The notes: generated from the letters alone by a model not told the origin. A DNA stretch of 64,000 nucleotides from Boswellia sacra (GCA_013180625.2 SNVD02004565.1:1178001-1242000); one strand, 5' to 3'. Counted from the stretch's first letter, positions 13,587 to 27,300 are shown. A program made the numbers and translations.

Positions 13587-13683
13587 TTACGGATATGGAG
13601 GTTTAGTTTGTGGGAGCTGGAGTGGTCGATTATACTGGGGCAATCATCACACTTCACAGTTCACATAACAAAACAAAGCGAAA

Positions 13684-13929
13684 ATGGTGTTTGATGAAAC
13701 GTGTTTTTTGGGAAAATGGGTGCAATTGTCGATAAACACAGACAACGAACAAGCGAGTCCAATCCACTACAGCAATGAAGAAGATAGTGATGGCCTTTGT
13801 ACGTTCCGCGAAACACTGGATAAAGCTCCTCGTTCATTCCACCTTCCGTCGTGGACCATTTTCACTTCATCATGTAACCCCACGCTCATTTTCCATCTCC
13901 TTCCTTCATCTTCTAGATATATCGCTTAA
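13684..13929 (+). CDS. Doubtful small ORF, 81 residues
   Basis: ATG in a purine-rich context (GCGAAAATGG), preceded by a less AT-rich stretch that could be a 5' leader, then 81 codons to TAA. The first 45 residues are acidic and polar; the rest is Ser/Pro/Leu-rich. I recognise no domain. It could be a first exon, a gene remnant or chance. Confidence 0.2.
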   Translation: MVFDETCFLGKWVQLSINTDNEQASPIHYSNEEDSDGLCTFRETLDKAPRSFHLPSWTIFTSSCNPTLIFHLLPSSSRYIA

Positions 13930-14105
13930 TTAATCAACCATTTAATCAAAATTAATTTCAACTTGTACCTATTTAATGCTTGTCAAATTAAATTCACTAA
14001 TCCCTAAATAGTTTTAAAATAGAATAACAATACACCTATAATTTATTTTCGATCAATCACTTATATAATCCTATTCATAAAATATTATTGAATAAATAAT
14101 TTCAT

Positions 14106-14308
14106 TTATAATAATATTAGACTTACAATCTTTGTATAATCTAAATTCTATAATTTGATGTGACAATCTATATAATAAAATCTTAATTAGAGATATAACT
14201 TCTATTATTTTTTTATTTTTTCTTTCTCAAATAAATTTTTATCGTATAGACTATCACGTCAAATTGTAAAATTTATGTTATATAAAAGTTATAAGTCTAT
14301 TACTACTG
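14106..14308. mobile_element. MITE-like hairpin element, copy M4
   Basis: About 200 bp with imperfect 70-bp terminal inverted repeats. The right end carries AAGTCTATTACTACTG, the reverse complement of the start of copy M1. The interior repeats the T-rich core of M2. Non-coding. Confidence 0.6.
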
Positions 14309-14664
14309 TTTCATTTAATCTTTTTAAGTTACTTTTATTTTTTACTCATTCATTCATCGATATTTTATCAACTTTATAATTGTAAAAAGGTTTGGTGTTT
14401 TACTAGTTATTTCAAATTTTGATAAATAAATCTTAAATTTATTATTAATCTACAGGATATATAAATATAATTCTTTTAATTCAATTTTCAAAGCCCTAGT
14501 AAAGAAGTTGAAAATCACAAGTTTAATTTTTGTATTATATAATCGTCAAACTTTCTAGCTGGAAGGTCAAATACGAAAATGGTCACGTATTCATAGGCGC
14601 GTAAGTCAAATCACAACTCCGGTAGCACCCAATTTAAGAAGCCTGGAGAGATGAATTAAAATAC

Positions 14665-15372
14665 ATGAAAGCCAAAGCCATAACCAGAAGACGAAGAACA
14701 ACAACAACAACACAACAACGGAAACTGAACTCAACCATGAAGAAACTTGGCAAGAAAGGCAAAATTCATCCATCACCGTCACCGGTACTATCCATCACCG
14801 GCCACTTAACCTCGTTACTTCCAGCAACAATTCTAACCCTCGCTGCAGCTCTCTCGCCTGAAGACAAAGAAGTCTTGGCATACCTCGTCTCGTGTTCTGG
14901 CAGCGCTGCCACCACAGCTGACAACTTTTCCGGATACAACAAAACTACCCACAACCGCAAGAGCAGTAACGATGGTCATGATCATGCGCCTGTGTTTGAA
15001 TGCAACTGTTTTAGGTGCTACATGAGTTTCTGGGCACGTTGGGACACGTCACCCAACCGTCAGCTTATACACGAGATTATAGAGGCGTACGAGGAAGGAT
15101 TGTATAAAGAGAAGAGAAGTCTGAAGAAGAAGAAAAGAAACTACTCGCGAAAGACGACGGTTTCTGATGAGTTAAAACATCAAAGTTGCAAAGACGAGTC
15201 GGTGTCGCCGGAAACAATGAGTTGTGGTGGTGATGGTGATGCTGAGGACGTTGTTGAGGTTGGTGGTGGTGATCATGAAGATGGTCATGAGGTGGAATTC
15301 GAGAAGAGTTCTATGAGAAAGATTGTGAGCTTTCTTGGAGAGAAAATTCTCGATTTTTGGCATAGAAATTAG
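14665..15372 (+). CDS. Plant-specific protein with CxCxxC motif, function unknown
   Basis: Intronless ORF of 235 residues. The N-terminal 35 residues are strongly basic (Arg/Lys/Thr); an internal Met25 could be the true start. Residues 41-79 form a hydrophobic to amphipathic segment containing LSPEDKEVLAYLVS. Residues 111-146 hold the most ordered block, with Cys113, Cys115 and Cys118 followed by SFWARWDTSPNRQLIHEII, a pattern I associate with a widespread uncharacterised plant family. After it come a Lys-rich tract (148-160), an acidic Gly/Asp/Glu region and a C-terminal helix ending near FLGEKILDFW. The Cys cluster may bind metal, but no function is established. Codon use and sustained length support a real gene. 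Confidence 0.8.
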   Translation: MKAKAITRRRRTTTTTQQRKLNSTMKKLGKKGKIHPSPSPVLSITGHLTSLLPATILTLAAALSPEDKEVLAYLVSCSGSAATTADNFSGYNKTTHNRKSSNDGHDHAPVFECNCFRCYMSFWARWDTSPNRQLIHEIIEAYEEGLYKEKRSLKKKKRNYSRKTTVSDELKHQSCKDESVSPETMSCGGDGDAEDVVEVGGGDHEDGHEVEFEKSSMRKIVSFLGEKILDFWHRN

Positions 15373-17934
15373 ATTTTTTTTAAAGAAAATATTTTTTTCT
15401 TTCTAATTTTTTTTTCGATAACCATCTGGAACATGGGTAAGAAATTTCTAATTTATTTTCCTATTGTTCTTAGGTTTTTTTTTTTTTCGTCAGATATCAA
15501 TCGGAACAAATATCTGGCTAATTTGTTTGTTTGCATGTACATATGATTCAAGTTGAGTTGCGATTAACTAGTTGTAGTTGTGAATGAATAAGTTTTGTTT
15601 TAATTTCTTTTCATTTTTCAAATGTTCTAATTAGTTGGCTTGCCTTCAGTTCTGCATATACTAACATTCTGGATTCTTCTCATTCTCATCGAGTATTGTA
15701 GAATAAAATGGGCGTAATTGTTTTATTAATTTAAGATTGGGTCGGCAGTCAGCCTATTTTGGGTTTGAAAGTGTCAAAGTCAATATTATTCAGCAGCATA
15801 CGCCCACTATCCCACATTCAGACTTGACTATCTTAAAATTCGGAAAATGCAGATTCCCTGTCTACGTGTCAATTTCATGACTTGGTCTATGACTTTATTC
15901 ATATCGGTTTGTTAAAATTGTTTGGTTCTAAACTCTTATCTATGTTTCGATTAGTATATAACATCTATAGTAATGCATAGTCTTAATATATGCTTTAAAG
16001 GCACGTTAGATTTGAGAAAGGAATTATAAGCGAAAAGAAAAAATAGAGTTAAAAAATAATAATTGAAAGAAATGAATGGGTTTAGGGATTTTTTTTTATT
16101 GTTTGATTTGACAGTGGAATCATGAATAAAAAATAATAGCTTATAAATTAATTTGACACAAATACCCTCAACACAAAAATATATAATATCTATTTCTAAA
16201 CTTAAATTTTTAATTTAAATTTAAACTTCTTATATAAATTAAAGAAAAATAAATAATAATCTATTAAGTTAATAGTATAATAATTTAGGTATTGATATTT
16301 TCATTTATTTTTATAAATAGTTAACTTTCACTTTTTTTCTTTAAAAGTAAATAATATATATTAAAAATACGAAAAATTATTAAACTTATCAGCTTTATTA
16401 AAATAAATAATTAAATAATAAATAAAATATTTATTAAAGATTAAAAATACATATAGAAAAGTATGATTGATTTTATTATAATATTGTTGAATTAATTTAT
16501 ATTTTAAAATAAATAAACAATAAAAAATATATAAATTATTTATTTAAATTTTAAAAAACTACATAATAAGATTGTCGGTCGACCACCGTTGACCGTCTCT
16601 GGCATTCGATGAAGGCCACACATGGAAGTTACCCTTGCTCCGTTGGAATCGTCGTTCGACAATGTATCTGGTCGTCCAAGTACCATCACCGATTGTCTTG
16701 CTATTTTGCCACACACAGTAGTTGTCGTTTCATATCCAAAAAATAAACTAAACTTTTGACGTTCAACGGCATAGCTAACATCGATGATAGCGCCATCGAT
16801 GGGTTGATCGCGAATCGACGATCACCTTCATAACAACGGTGATGTTGGACATGCAGTTGTGTCGGCGGTCGCCAGTGACACCATCAGAAACAATTTTTTT
16901 AAACTTTGTAAAAATATAAAATTTACAAATTTTTTATTTTTGAAAAAAATATGTTAAAAATTATATTTATAATTATTTTAAAAATAATTTAATCAATTAT
17001 TTGAATAAAGTTGTCTTACACACATATAAAATATATTACGTTATATTAGTACTTTCATGTATTCCTAAGAAAAAAAAGTTTTCCTCCCAAGATTGAGAGA
17101 AAATCCAACTACCAAAGTTTTACGAATTAGGATTGTTGGTGGTCTTTTTTTCTAAGATTTTTAATTAAACCAAATAAAGGACTTGAGTTTCCTTAAGAAA
17201 ATTGTTTCTTTTCTCCCTTAGATTAATGCAAACGACTTAATAGTAATAGTGTGGTACTTCAATAATTAGTATTTGTTAAAAAAAGTAATGTATTGATAAA
17301 AATTATGTTAAAAAATGATATGATAAAAATATACTATTTATAAAAACTATTTCTTGTATCTAAAATTTTACATCTATGGTTCAAATTTTATTGAAAAAAC
17401 AATTTATTAAGGAGATTAGTAGATATAGAACCAAAATAATTATTTTTATGATAAAACTACACACTCTTTTTGATGGTCGGTATTACAGAATTTTCAATAT
17501 ATTAACATATGTTTTAGCACCAACGTTGAATTCTTCATCTCGAACCTTTTTATATCATAAATATTATATACATATTATAATTATCATATTATTTATCTAT
17601 TTCTAAGTGAAATTTTACTAAGATATTTATATTACTACTCGTTCACGTAATTATTATCACTCATCATATTGGTTAATTATTTTTTACGCGAATTTTAAAG
17701 AATTTATTATGATATTTACGTTATAATTTATTTGACGCTTTAGTAAACATGGGTGTTCTAAGAAGCGTAAGATCTATGCCCAATAAGCTACTACCGGCGG
17801 CCCAAAGTAGGCCCGTTTAACAAGTTACCAACCGGCGCACGTTAGCCCCTCCGCCATAATCCTCCGCTTACAGTTACACTCTTCTTCAACAACGAAATTT
17901 CGTCCATTCCTCCAATTTCAGCTCAACCGTCACC
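15373..17934. other. Intergenic region upstream of ZW10
   Basis: AT-rich DNA with an abrupt GC-richer island at about 16565-16890 that has no long ORF on either strand and looks like an inserted transposon fragment. GGCCCA at 17799-17804 and a nearby GGCCC lie 125-140 bp before the ZW10 start codon and may be site II promoter elements. Confidence 0.5.
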
Positions 17935-20900
17935 ATGGACGCCCTCTTTGACACAATCAACGTCCGGGATCTCCTCTCCACCCACGACCTCTCGGATCCG
18001 ACGGCACCACTCTCTGCGCCGGATCTCCGCCTTCTTATCACCCGCCTGGAGTCCCACTCCCTTCAAATCAAATCCAAAGTCAAATCTTACATCGCCTCTC
18101 ACTACCAGGATTTCGCCTCGCTCTTCTCCCTCTGCAGCGACGCCGTTTCTCGAACCGAAGGAATCACTGCCAACTTAACCGAAATCTTAGAACTGATCTC
18201 CGATCATCCGATCGATGCAGAGGTCAGGGAGATAGTCCAGGAGATAAGTGAGAAGATGAGAGAGGCGAGGATAACGAGGGAAATTCTGGAGCTGGTGAGG
18301 ATAATTGTTGGAATTGATGAGAGATTGAAAGGAGTGAGGGGGGCAGTGAGAGATGGACGTCTGAGATTTGCTGCTGAAGAAGTGAAAGAGTTGAAGAAGG
18401 CTTTGAGAATTGGTGATGAGGGTGAAAGAGAGCCGATCGTGTACGGTTTGTTGAGGAAGGAGTGGCACGATTGCTTCGAGGAGGTAATGTCCGTTTTTAT
18501 TTCTCAATTTGTAATTTTTCTTTTTAGTGAAGAGTCTGTTTGGCTGCTGAGAAAATAAGAGAAAATTTAAGTAGTTGGGGAAATAGCTCTCGAAAATACG
18601 TTAGTTAACGAGTAAGGTGAAATTTGAAGCTCATCATATAACGCCAAGTATGACTTATACGTAATGTGACAGTGCAAATTGCAACATAAAACATAAAAAT
18701 TTGCAATATCAGGATGTAGGACTTGTAATTTGGAGCAGGAAACTTGTTATATTGAATGTCAATGAATTACGATATAAAACATAAAACCTGCAATATGAAG
18801 ACATAAATCTTGTAAACACTTAAAAATGTGATGTTTGGTATCATTACCTACTGGTGTTTCATGGAATGACCTTTGTGTATGCTCGCACGCGTATAAGTTA
18901 GTGGAGACTTTAGGATAGCTCCCGTCTTGCATGTGTAGGAAACTGAAGGTTCAATATTTTGCTTCTCTTCTGTAGATTTCTTGATGATGAAGTAAGTTAA
19001 ATTATATCAGCTAAATGCTTTCATAAGACTTATGGGTTTGAGATTTTTAATTTTCGTGAATTATGATTGTTCTATTTTTGTGATTTTTATATTGAGTTTG
19101 TGACTGGTTTTTAGAGGAACTGGATTTGGGTTTGTAGATACAAGAATTGCTTGTGAAGTTCATGGGAAGTGCAGTGCGGTTTGAGCAAGAATCTAATAGA
19201 GTTCTGGTTAAGTACCGCTTCAGTGTTGATGGAATTGATGGGATCGAGCTTCTTACAGTTTTGGAAGCAATGGAGGTGAGTTTGGCACCTTATGTTTTAC
19301 ATTGACTTTTGCTACTGTGAATGACTTGCAGACCTAGCGCATTATGCACTGTGAAGTTTCTAGCTAAACTGTGTGATTTTCATTCATTGCAATGGAAAAT
19401 TTTCTCCATAGAAACAAATTAGGTTAGCCTCCATTTATCAGGCCATTTAATTCTGACAATTGGGTAACTGTATTATAAATCTTCAATCAACTTCATGGGT
19501 AAAATATTTCTGTACAAATGTTATTTTGCTCCTGGGAAGGTTGTTAATAATATTTCTGTTGAATAGAATGGTGCATATTTGTTGACCTTCGAAGCTGAAT
19601 TTTGTTTTGGTCCTAGCAGCATGCTTTGTGATTACTTAATGCGTTAATCATTAAAAGGTTTCTGTAGGTGGTTGGAATTTTGGATTATGGGCTTGCAAAA
19701 GCAGCTGATTTGATTGTCAAGTATGTTATTACACCTGCTGTAAATTATGGATCACCTATTACATTTGTAGAAGAGTTAAATCAAGGGGCTGATGCTATAT
19801 TGATGATAGTACCATCTGTCGCTTCTAAGGTAATTATTATATTTCAGGTTTGACATTGTTTGTTGCTTAACATAATTCATGTATCTACTTAATGATGGTA
19901 TCATAATCTTGTCTTCATTTATTTTGATGGAGTTTGTTTTATATTGTTTGGACATTTCTTTTGTAATTTTCAGATTGAAAGTGCAGATGGCAAAACCATC
20001 TATTCTGGGATCATACAAGTTATTAAGTTTATCTACAAATACGTATGCTTCCAAAATGGTTCTTGGGCCCAATGTTTTGGAAGATTGACATGGCCTAGAA
20101 TATCGGAACTGATTATTTCCAAATTTCTGTCAAAGGTTTGTTTTTTTCTCCCTTTTGAAGTAGAATTACTGTCTTTAAATTTTTTTTATCTCGTGTATCT
20201 GAAACTCGTCATACAAATATGTATCATCTTTCGCTTCAGGTCGTCCCTCAAGATGCTTCAAAACTTGTTGACTTTCAAAAAATCATTGAAAATACTTCTG
20301 AATTTGAGGCTGCTTTGAAGGAGATGATGTTCATTTCATCATTCGGTAACAATGATGAAAGATTGAGCAATTTTACTGAAAATGTTGAGGTGCACTTTGC
20401 ATCTAGGAAGAAGACAGAGATCTTGGCAAAGGCTAGAAATTTGCTTCTGCAGTGTGACTTTTCTGTAAGGGAGCTTCTAACTGTGGAGTGCATGGTTTCT
20501 AGCTGTTTGTGATTTGTCACACCTGGAATAATAAATTTTTTCCTCAGGGATATACTAGGGAAAGTTCTAAATTGAAAAATGATGGGATGGCTGAGCATTC
20601 CCCTGAAAATCTTGTTGACTTGCTTTTCTTGTCTGAGAGGTGTGTGGTATCCGAAGCAGCTTCTCAACTTATGAAGCTGGTGCATCAGATACTTAAGGTA
20701 ATAAATTCAAGAGAGATACTAATCTGATTTTTTCTTAATGGAAAAAATTACAAAATTTCTACTAAATCAATCCTGTGCTTTATATATACTACTGTGTTAA
20801 GAGATGAGTTTCTTTATGATGAATCAAGCACTTTTTTTATTTTTTTGGTTTTGCTTTGAATGATTTTAAATTAAATACTTATGAGATTATGGGTAAAAAG

Positions 20901-23523
20901 GATACCAGAATCAAATGTTGATCCCACTCACGCGAACAAAAGTCTATATCATGTTCCCTTCTACTATACCTATCCTAAATTTTTCTACCAAGTTTTTTTG
21001 TTATGTCATGTTACTGCTTCTTATTTCTAGATGTTAAAATAAAAGTTTTGTTTTACTTATACTAGGTTAACCTTGTACTATTTTATCATTTGTGCAAGCC
21101 CCCATCAAAATGAATTGAATTTTTGCATTTGTCTCAAAGTGATTCATGAGACAATATTGTGATTAATCAATTATCTGCAGGATGTTTGCTTGTCATCAAC
21201 AAGAGTTGCTTTGGAATTTTATCGGGCTGCTAGGGATGCTATACTTCTATATGAAGCTGTCATCCCTGTCAAGGTTAGTGCTAGGAGGGAGTGGCATAAA
21301 CTGATAGGTTGCTTTATTTATTTTTTTTTTTTTGGTTGAGATTGAAACTTTGCTTGATAAACTTCTTTTAGCATTACTTGTTAGGGCTGGCTTCTTTTTA
21401 GCTAGCATATAATTCTGCAATGTATAATAACATTGTGAAAAATTGGTTTTATTTGTTCAGAGTTTCATGGTCGCTTGTGCTATTTTCATTAGGTTTGACT
21501 ATGTTACTTAGCTTACAGAGTTTTCCACAGAATGGCTTTTGTGTGTGCATTTTCCCCTTTTTGTACCCCTTTTACTTTGGGTTACCTGTTAAGCCTAATC
21601 TCGCTACATCATGAAGTATGGTTTATGAAGTTGGTCCCTGTAAATTTTATCTTCCGCCAAGCTTTGTGATAATGTATAATTCTTTGCAAACTGTATGGAT
21701 TGCTAGATCTGGTACTTATGAATCTATATTGCCTGTGTAAATGTTTCATTATTAATTAAATATGTAAGTAACTTTCGCTTTTGACTAATGAAGCTAGAGA
21801 AGCAGCTTGATGGTATCAACCAGGTTGCAGCTCTTGTGCACAATGATTGTCTCTATTTATCCCAGGAGATACTTGGGCTTGCATTTGAGGTATGCACAAA
21901 TTGTAATTACTTTTAATTATTTATTTTGTCACCCTTTCTTACACTGGCACTTCTCCACTGCCATTTATTTGATTACTGGATTTGTTAATTGTTTTAGCTA
22001 AATAACTCTTAGTTATTAGGGTAAATCAATCTTAACTGTTATGAATGGACCAATGATACTAAATATCTTTTCTTCTACACATTTCAGTATCACTCAGACT
22101 TTCCCAGCTCCATTAAGGAACATGCTGTGTTTGTTGATATGGCTCCTAGATTCCATCTAATGGCTGAAGAAATACTGCAGAGGCAAATTCAACGTGTTAT
22201 TTTTAATTTGGGAGAGGTAGAGTAGATTTGACATTCGCCCGAACATTTTGAAAGCTCAACTTTATGAATTGACAATTTGTTGGTTTTTTTTTTTTATCTG
22301 CATATCTTATTATTGTTAGGCTATAGATGGTGCTGATGGATTTCAGAACACTCATCAAATGCAACAATATGAATCTGCAAAGTTTAGTATCGATCAGGTA
22401 GATGGCTGTATAAAATTGCTCTATATTTTATGGTCCTGCTTTTATTTCTGTACTATTTTTCTCCCTTGTAGCTAAATGTTTTCTTTTATTCAGGTTGTTT
22501 TCATTCTTGAGAAAGTACATATTATATGGGAGCCTATCTTGCTGCCTTCAACTTATAAGAGAAGCATGTGTATTATTCTAGAATCAGTCTTTTCTAGAAT
22601 CACGAGAGACATACTCCTTTTGGATGATATGGCAGCAGAAGAAACATTGCAGGTATGGTCGTTGCATTATAGTTTCTGGAACTTTTAAATGCTTGAAGTC
22701 TTAGAATACATCTAATCAGTTGGCATTTTCAGCTTCAAAGACTGATACATCTGATGCTTGAAAACTTATCATCATTGTTGGACTCCCTGAATGCGGTCAA
22801 TCAAAAGGGGAAGACAGAAGAATCTGCCCGCCCTCTTGATGATCAGATACCTTCTTTATGCAAAATCCGCAAAATGGCAGGCATGTTTTCACTTTTTTGA
22901 CAAAGTTTGTTCATGGAAATTGGCAGACGACTAGCTGGTCACTCATACCTAAACAATATTTTTCTTTTTTATTTTTCAATTTCTGCCAGAATTGCTAGAT
23001 ATGCCTTTGAAATCCATCACAGCAGCTTGGGAGAGTGGAGAGCTGTTCATTTGTGGTTTTACGCTATCAGAGGTATGAATAGTGTTGGACCCTTTCCAGA
23101 GTAATACTTGTTTGGTGTTAAGTGAATAGTAATTTCCTTTTTCAATCTTTGGTGACATCTGTATACAATGATATCTAAAATGTGATATGCAAAAACTTAA
23201 CATTGTTCATTTTGGGGACTGTTCCGTTCTGTATGTAGTAATGTGATTATAATGTGGTCCACATATTGCTTTTATATGTGCAAATATGCTCATCTTCTGG
23301 AGTGCTGTACCCTGTGAATAAGAGTCATTAAAATAAGCATAAATTTGTTTTGTATTTTTTATAATAGGCCTTTTTAACTGATATCTAATTGCTTTACATC
23401 TATTTTACCTGTTTTTTCACAATTTCTTCACTTTTTCAGATAGAAGATTTCATCAAAGCCATATTTACAGATTCACCTTTAAGAAAAGAATGTTTGTGGA
23501 GGATAGAAAGTGTCAGCTTGTAA
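17935..23523 (+). CDS. ZW10: ZW10 homologue, tethering-complex subunit
   Basis: Plant ZW10/MIP1 acts with MAG2 and partners at the ER in tethering of Golgi-derived vesicles; animal ZW10 also works at kinetochores. Fourteen exons: 17935-18483, 19138-19275, 19668-19829, 19974-20135, 20240-20464, 20548-20697, 21181-21273, 21794-21889, 22088-22216, 22320-22397, 22494-22652, 22733-22880, 22990-23072, 23440-23523. They sum to 2256 nt, 751 residues, close to the Arabidopsis protein (At2g32900). Most introns are phase 0. Intron 12 is GC-AG: the frame works only with a GC donor at 22881. Recognisable blocks: MDALFDTINVRDLLSTHDLS at the start, GRLTWPRISELIISKFLSK, EVHFASRKK and the C-terminal FIKAIFTDSPLRKECLWRI. 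It is mostly helical with no membrane segment. The gene is convergent with the PDI gene, 0.8 kb away. It appears fully intact. Confidence 0.96.
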
Positions 23524-24327
23524 AAGTTAACAGTTTTGTCGGGAAAATTGTAGACCCCAAAGAAGTGAGACATTACTTAGATCTTACAACGCGACAGATG
23601 GATTTGGGAGTTCATGCAGATAGCAAAATTCTTTCTCCTATTCCAACTACATCAAGTGAAAGAGACTGTTCTCGTGTAGATATTTTTTGTAAAGTAGATA
23701 TCTTCATTAACTGATACTCTCGTAATCAAAGATATATTTATGTATTTGTACATTACATTCGTCCTTGTTGGGGATAGAGGGAGAACTGTTGACGGATTTT
23801 TTCCTCATTTGCCAACTATGTTCGAGTAATTCAAAGAAATTGAAGGCCGCACATTTGGGAATAAATGCTTCTGTTATATAGTTGGTATGAAGGAGATGTG
23901 TAACATTTTCAAATCGTCACTCTTCCGATGAAAAAGACAAGACTGAATTTATGCATATGCGTATCAGTCAAACTTTTATCCGACGGAAGAGCCATAGCAA
24001 TATAAGTGCTAATTGCGCGCTTACACTGACCACAATCTAATAAAGTTGTGAGTGAAGCTGTTTTTTTAATCATATGAAAATTTTAAAAAACCAAATGATA
24101 TTCCTCATAAATAAACCCGAGAAGGGTAATATTTTTTTTCTTCGGAGTTCTAAAAATTAGCAATCCACATTAAAAATCTGTCTCTCTATGACAAAAAATG
24201 TCACTTTTAAATACAGTTACATTAGCAAGAAGTGCGACGGAATCAAATTGCTAGAATATCAAAATCTTCTTAGCCAAGATTCTCATTCCCATTCTCTTCT
24301 GATCACTCATTCTTTCCTTTGCAGCTT
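23524..24327. other. Convergent 3' intergenic gap, ZW10 / PDI
   Basis: Contains the 3' UTRs of both genes and no further ORF. No transposon signature seen. Confidence 0.6.
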
Positions 24328-27300
24328 TTATTCAGCCATAAGTTCTTCAAGGGAGAACTCATCCTCTTCGGCAATCTGCCCATCCTTACCATCCCAGGGT
24401 TCGGTTTTGACTATCGCAGGTGTGCCGTCTAGAGGCAAGTTGCCCTTTCCCCCACGCCCAGCTTCCTTGACAAACTCTCTGAAAAGCAAATTGGCAATAT
24501 CCATGTTTTCATTTTCTGGATGATGACGTTCAAGACAAAGCAGAAACAGAAGACTTACATGATATGTTCAAGCTCAAATGCACTTTTTAGTGGAGTATAA
24601 ACTCCTTTCTTCACATTCAATGCTACCAGAGCTGGATAGCCATAGCCACCAACACCTACACGCTTTTCAAGATCTGGCTGCTTACCAGCAGCTGCCCAAA
24701 CATAGCTGTAGAACAAAACTTTTACAGTTATGATTAAAAGAATTCAGCTCTCATCCAGCCAAAATTCCGAAAATGTTTTATTCTACCAAACATTTTAGCG
24801 TAGAAGCATTTGCTGAGTAAATAAAATATGATCGGCAATTCTTATCAAGTGTAATTTACTTGCCTGTAAGGACTCCTCTTGAACTTCTCTGCAACTGAAA
24901 ACAACATCTCAAGGTACTTATTCCTGCCTTCAGCCTTGGAATCCAAAATGTCAGGAAGGAAAGAAACAAAACAGATGGCGGCAGAGCCACATTTCTCCTC
25001 CATGACATCCTTTATGAAAAGATAGCAGTTTCATAAGCACATCATAGAACTTCCACAGGGTAAGAATGATTGATAGGAAAGTGAATGACTTACTGGGCTA
25101 GTAAGCTCAGAGACTTCAGGTGGTGCAACATTTGTTTCCAGCTGCTCTAGAGCAAATGATTCTATAGCTGAGGCAGTTCTAGCACCCTCGTAAGGAATTG
25201 GGCTGTCTTTGTCAGCACCAAATACCAGGATGGTGGGGAATCCTTGGACATTGAATTTGCTCATCAAAGACTGTTAACCACACTCTCAATTAGAATCACA
25301 AACTTTAGTAACTATAACAAAGTTGATGCATCCAATAAGAGTATAAAATTTTTGTTATCATTTCAATAGTGCTTTTGACAAAGCCAATGTTCATAAAAGC
25401 TGAGTTGAAAGTGATAATCATAGTCCACCAATCAATACTGGCATCCATATAAAAGCTAGATGCTGCATGTTCATTTCAGAGAGATCTTACAGATCTTATT
25501 ACTTGGAGAACTTGGTTTAATCCTACTATAAAGTCAGAAACTCAGTGAATCTAAACTTAAAATTACTGTCAAATTAGATGGAAAGAAAATGTTACTCAGA
25601 GAACAGAACATCCACTAATCAGCTTAAATAGTTTCTATCTAGCAGGAAATGGAGGAACTTAAAACTAGATGGAGATGAAATATTAGCATCACCAAATTAT
25701 GTCTCCACGCAGAGATAATTCTTAATAAATAGATACAACAGAAATAAAACAAGTATAAGCACCAGGGATTATTCCAGTCCAAGTGAGAACCAAGGATTCA
25801 ATATTACCTTCTCAGAGTCACAATCAACATGACCCAGCTTCACTTTGCCCTTCAAGTTACGAGCAGCCTTCTTCCACTCAGGAGCCAACTTTTTGCAGTG
25901 TCCACACCTTCGAAAAATATTTTCAACAAATTTTATCACCACTAGCTAGAACAAGATTTTATGTGCAAAGCACTATGAGGACCTCATACCAAAGCTAATT
26001 AATCACATCCAAAGTCAATGGAAAAATACATCTAGTGCTTCAACTTTCAAAGGAAAAGCTTTTAAGCAAAGGCAAAGCCAAGCTTCTGAACTTAGGGGGT
26101 TATTAGGCACAAGCCAAAAAAAATTTGGACCAACGGATGAAAGATATAAGTGTACGCAAAAATTTAAACAAATGTCTATATAATTTAAAAACGAGGTGGC
26201 TTGACCTCTACTTTTAACATATTTTGTAACCTACATAGATTATACCACATTGCAGGGACATATATATGCAAGTACAGACACACATTTGGGCACTGATTAC
26301 ATGTACAGGTGTTACATTTGACCATTGTTCAACACTGGTTAACCAAAATACAAAGGTTAACCAATGAAGAACCCAATCGAGAGAACTTACCATGGTGCAA
26401 AAAACTCCACAATCCAAAGCTCTTTGCTTTTGAGCACCAACTCATCAAAATTGCGGGAATTCAATTCTATAGATGCATCAGGTTCAGATTTTTCACTTGA
26501 TCCTCCAGTTGCTTTTCCACTAAGACGTTCCTTCAAAAGTGCCTTTATCTGAAAAGAAAGTAAAATGCTTAAGAGTATATAAAATGATCTTTCAAATCAA
26601 GCTATAAACAAGACTATACAAATGAATATGATCTTCATCATTATATTTTAACCATTTCAACGGCACTTTAAGCCAGGTTTGCATTTTGGACGAATTGGGC
26701 AGGCCCAAGCCTGTAACCACCCACCACATGAGGCCCAACCAACATATTCATATGTATGAAACATTATTATCAAATCAATGATATTGTTCACCTTTTACAC
26801 ATTCTTCAATTCTTCTTTTACAAACGTACATAAATAACTTTACCCCTCTTCTACACATTGACAATATCAAACTGCCACATTATTTAGTGATAGCACAGAA
26901 AACTATTTCAGAACACTTAAATGAACAAACAATAACATACCTGTTGAAGAGCAAATTCTGCAATTGGTTTGACATCCCTAGCTCCTTGGTAATCTACTGG
27001 AGGCTTCCCTGGTGCAAACATCTTTATGGTAGGAAATCCTCTTATCCCATATTCCTACAAAGCAATTAAAAAAATCATTAAATCATCAGCAGAAAACAGT
27101 CCAGAAGTTAGTTAGGAGATAAGAAGTAAAATAATAATAATAATAATAAATAAAAAAGGGACACTAAGTTTTTAGAACAAAAATAATGTCTGTACAACAT
27201 ACGGTAGAGCAAACATTACATATGCAGCGACATCAATCGTATTAATTTTGGAAAAGCAAATATTTAGCAGCCTTTAATGGCCGAAGATGTCCATGATGGA

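Larger units (their letters stand above)
12960..14664. other. Intergenic region with a palindrome, a short ORF and a MITE-like copy
   Basis: Holds the 3' flank of GDSL gene 2, a 17-bp perfect inverted repeat at 13550-13586, a doubtful ORF at 13684-13929 and hairpin element M4 at 14106-14308. Otherwise AT-rich without recognisable genes. Confidence 0.6.

Noticed and set aside
16565..16890. GC-richer island upstream of ZW10 as a possible gene
   Set aside because: No ORF of useful length on either strand and no recognisable motif; best left as probable transposon debris.
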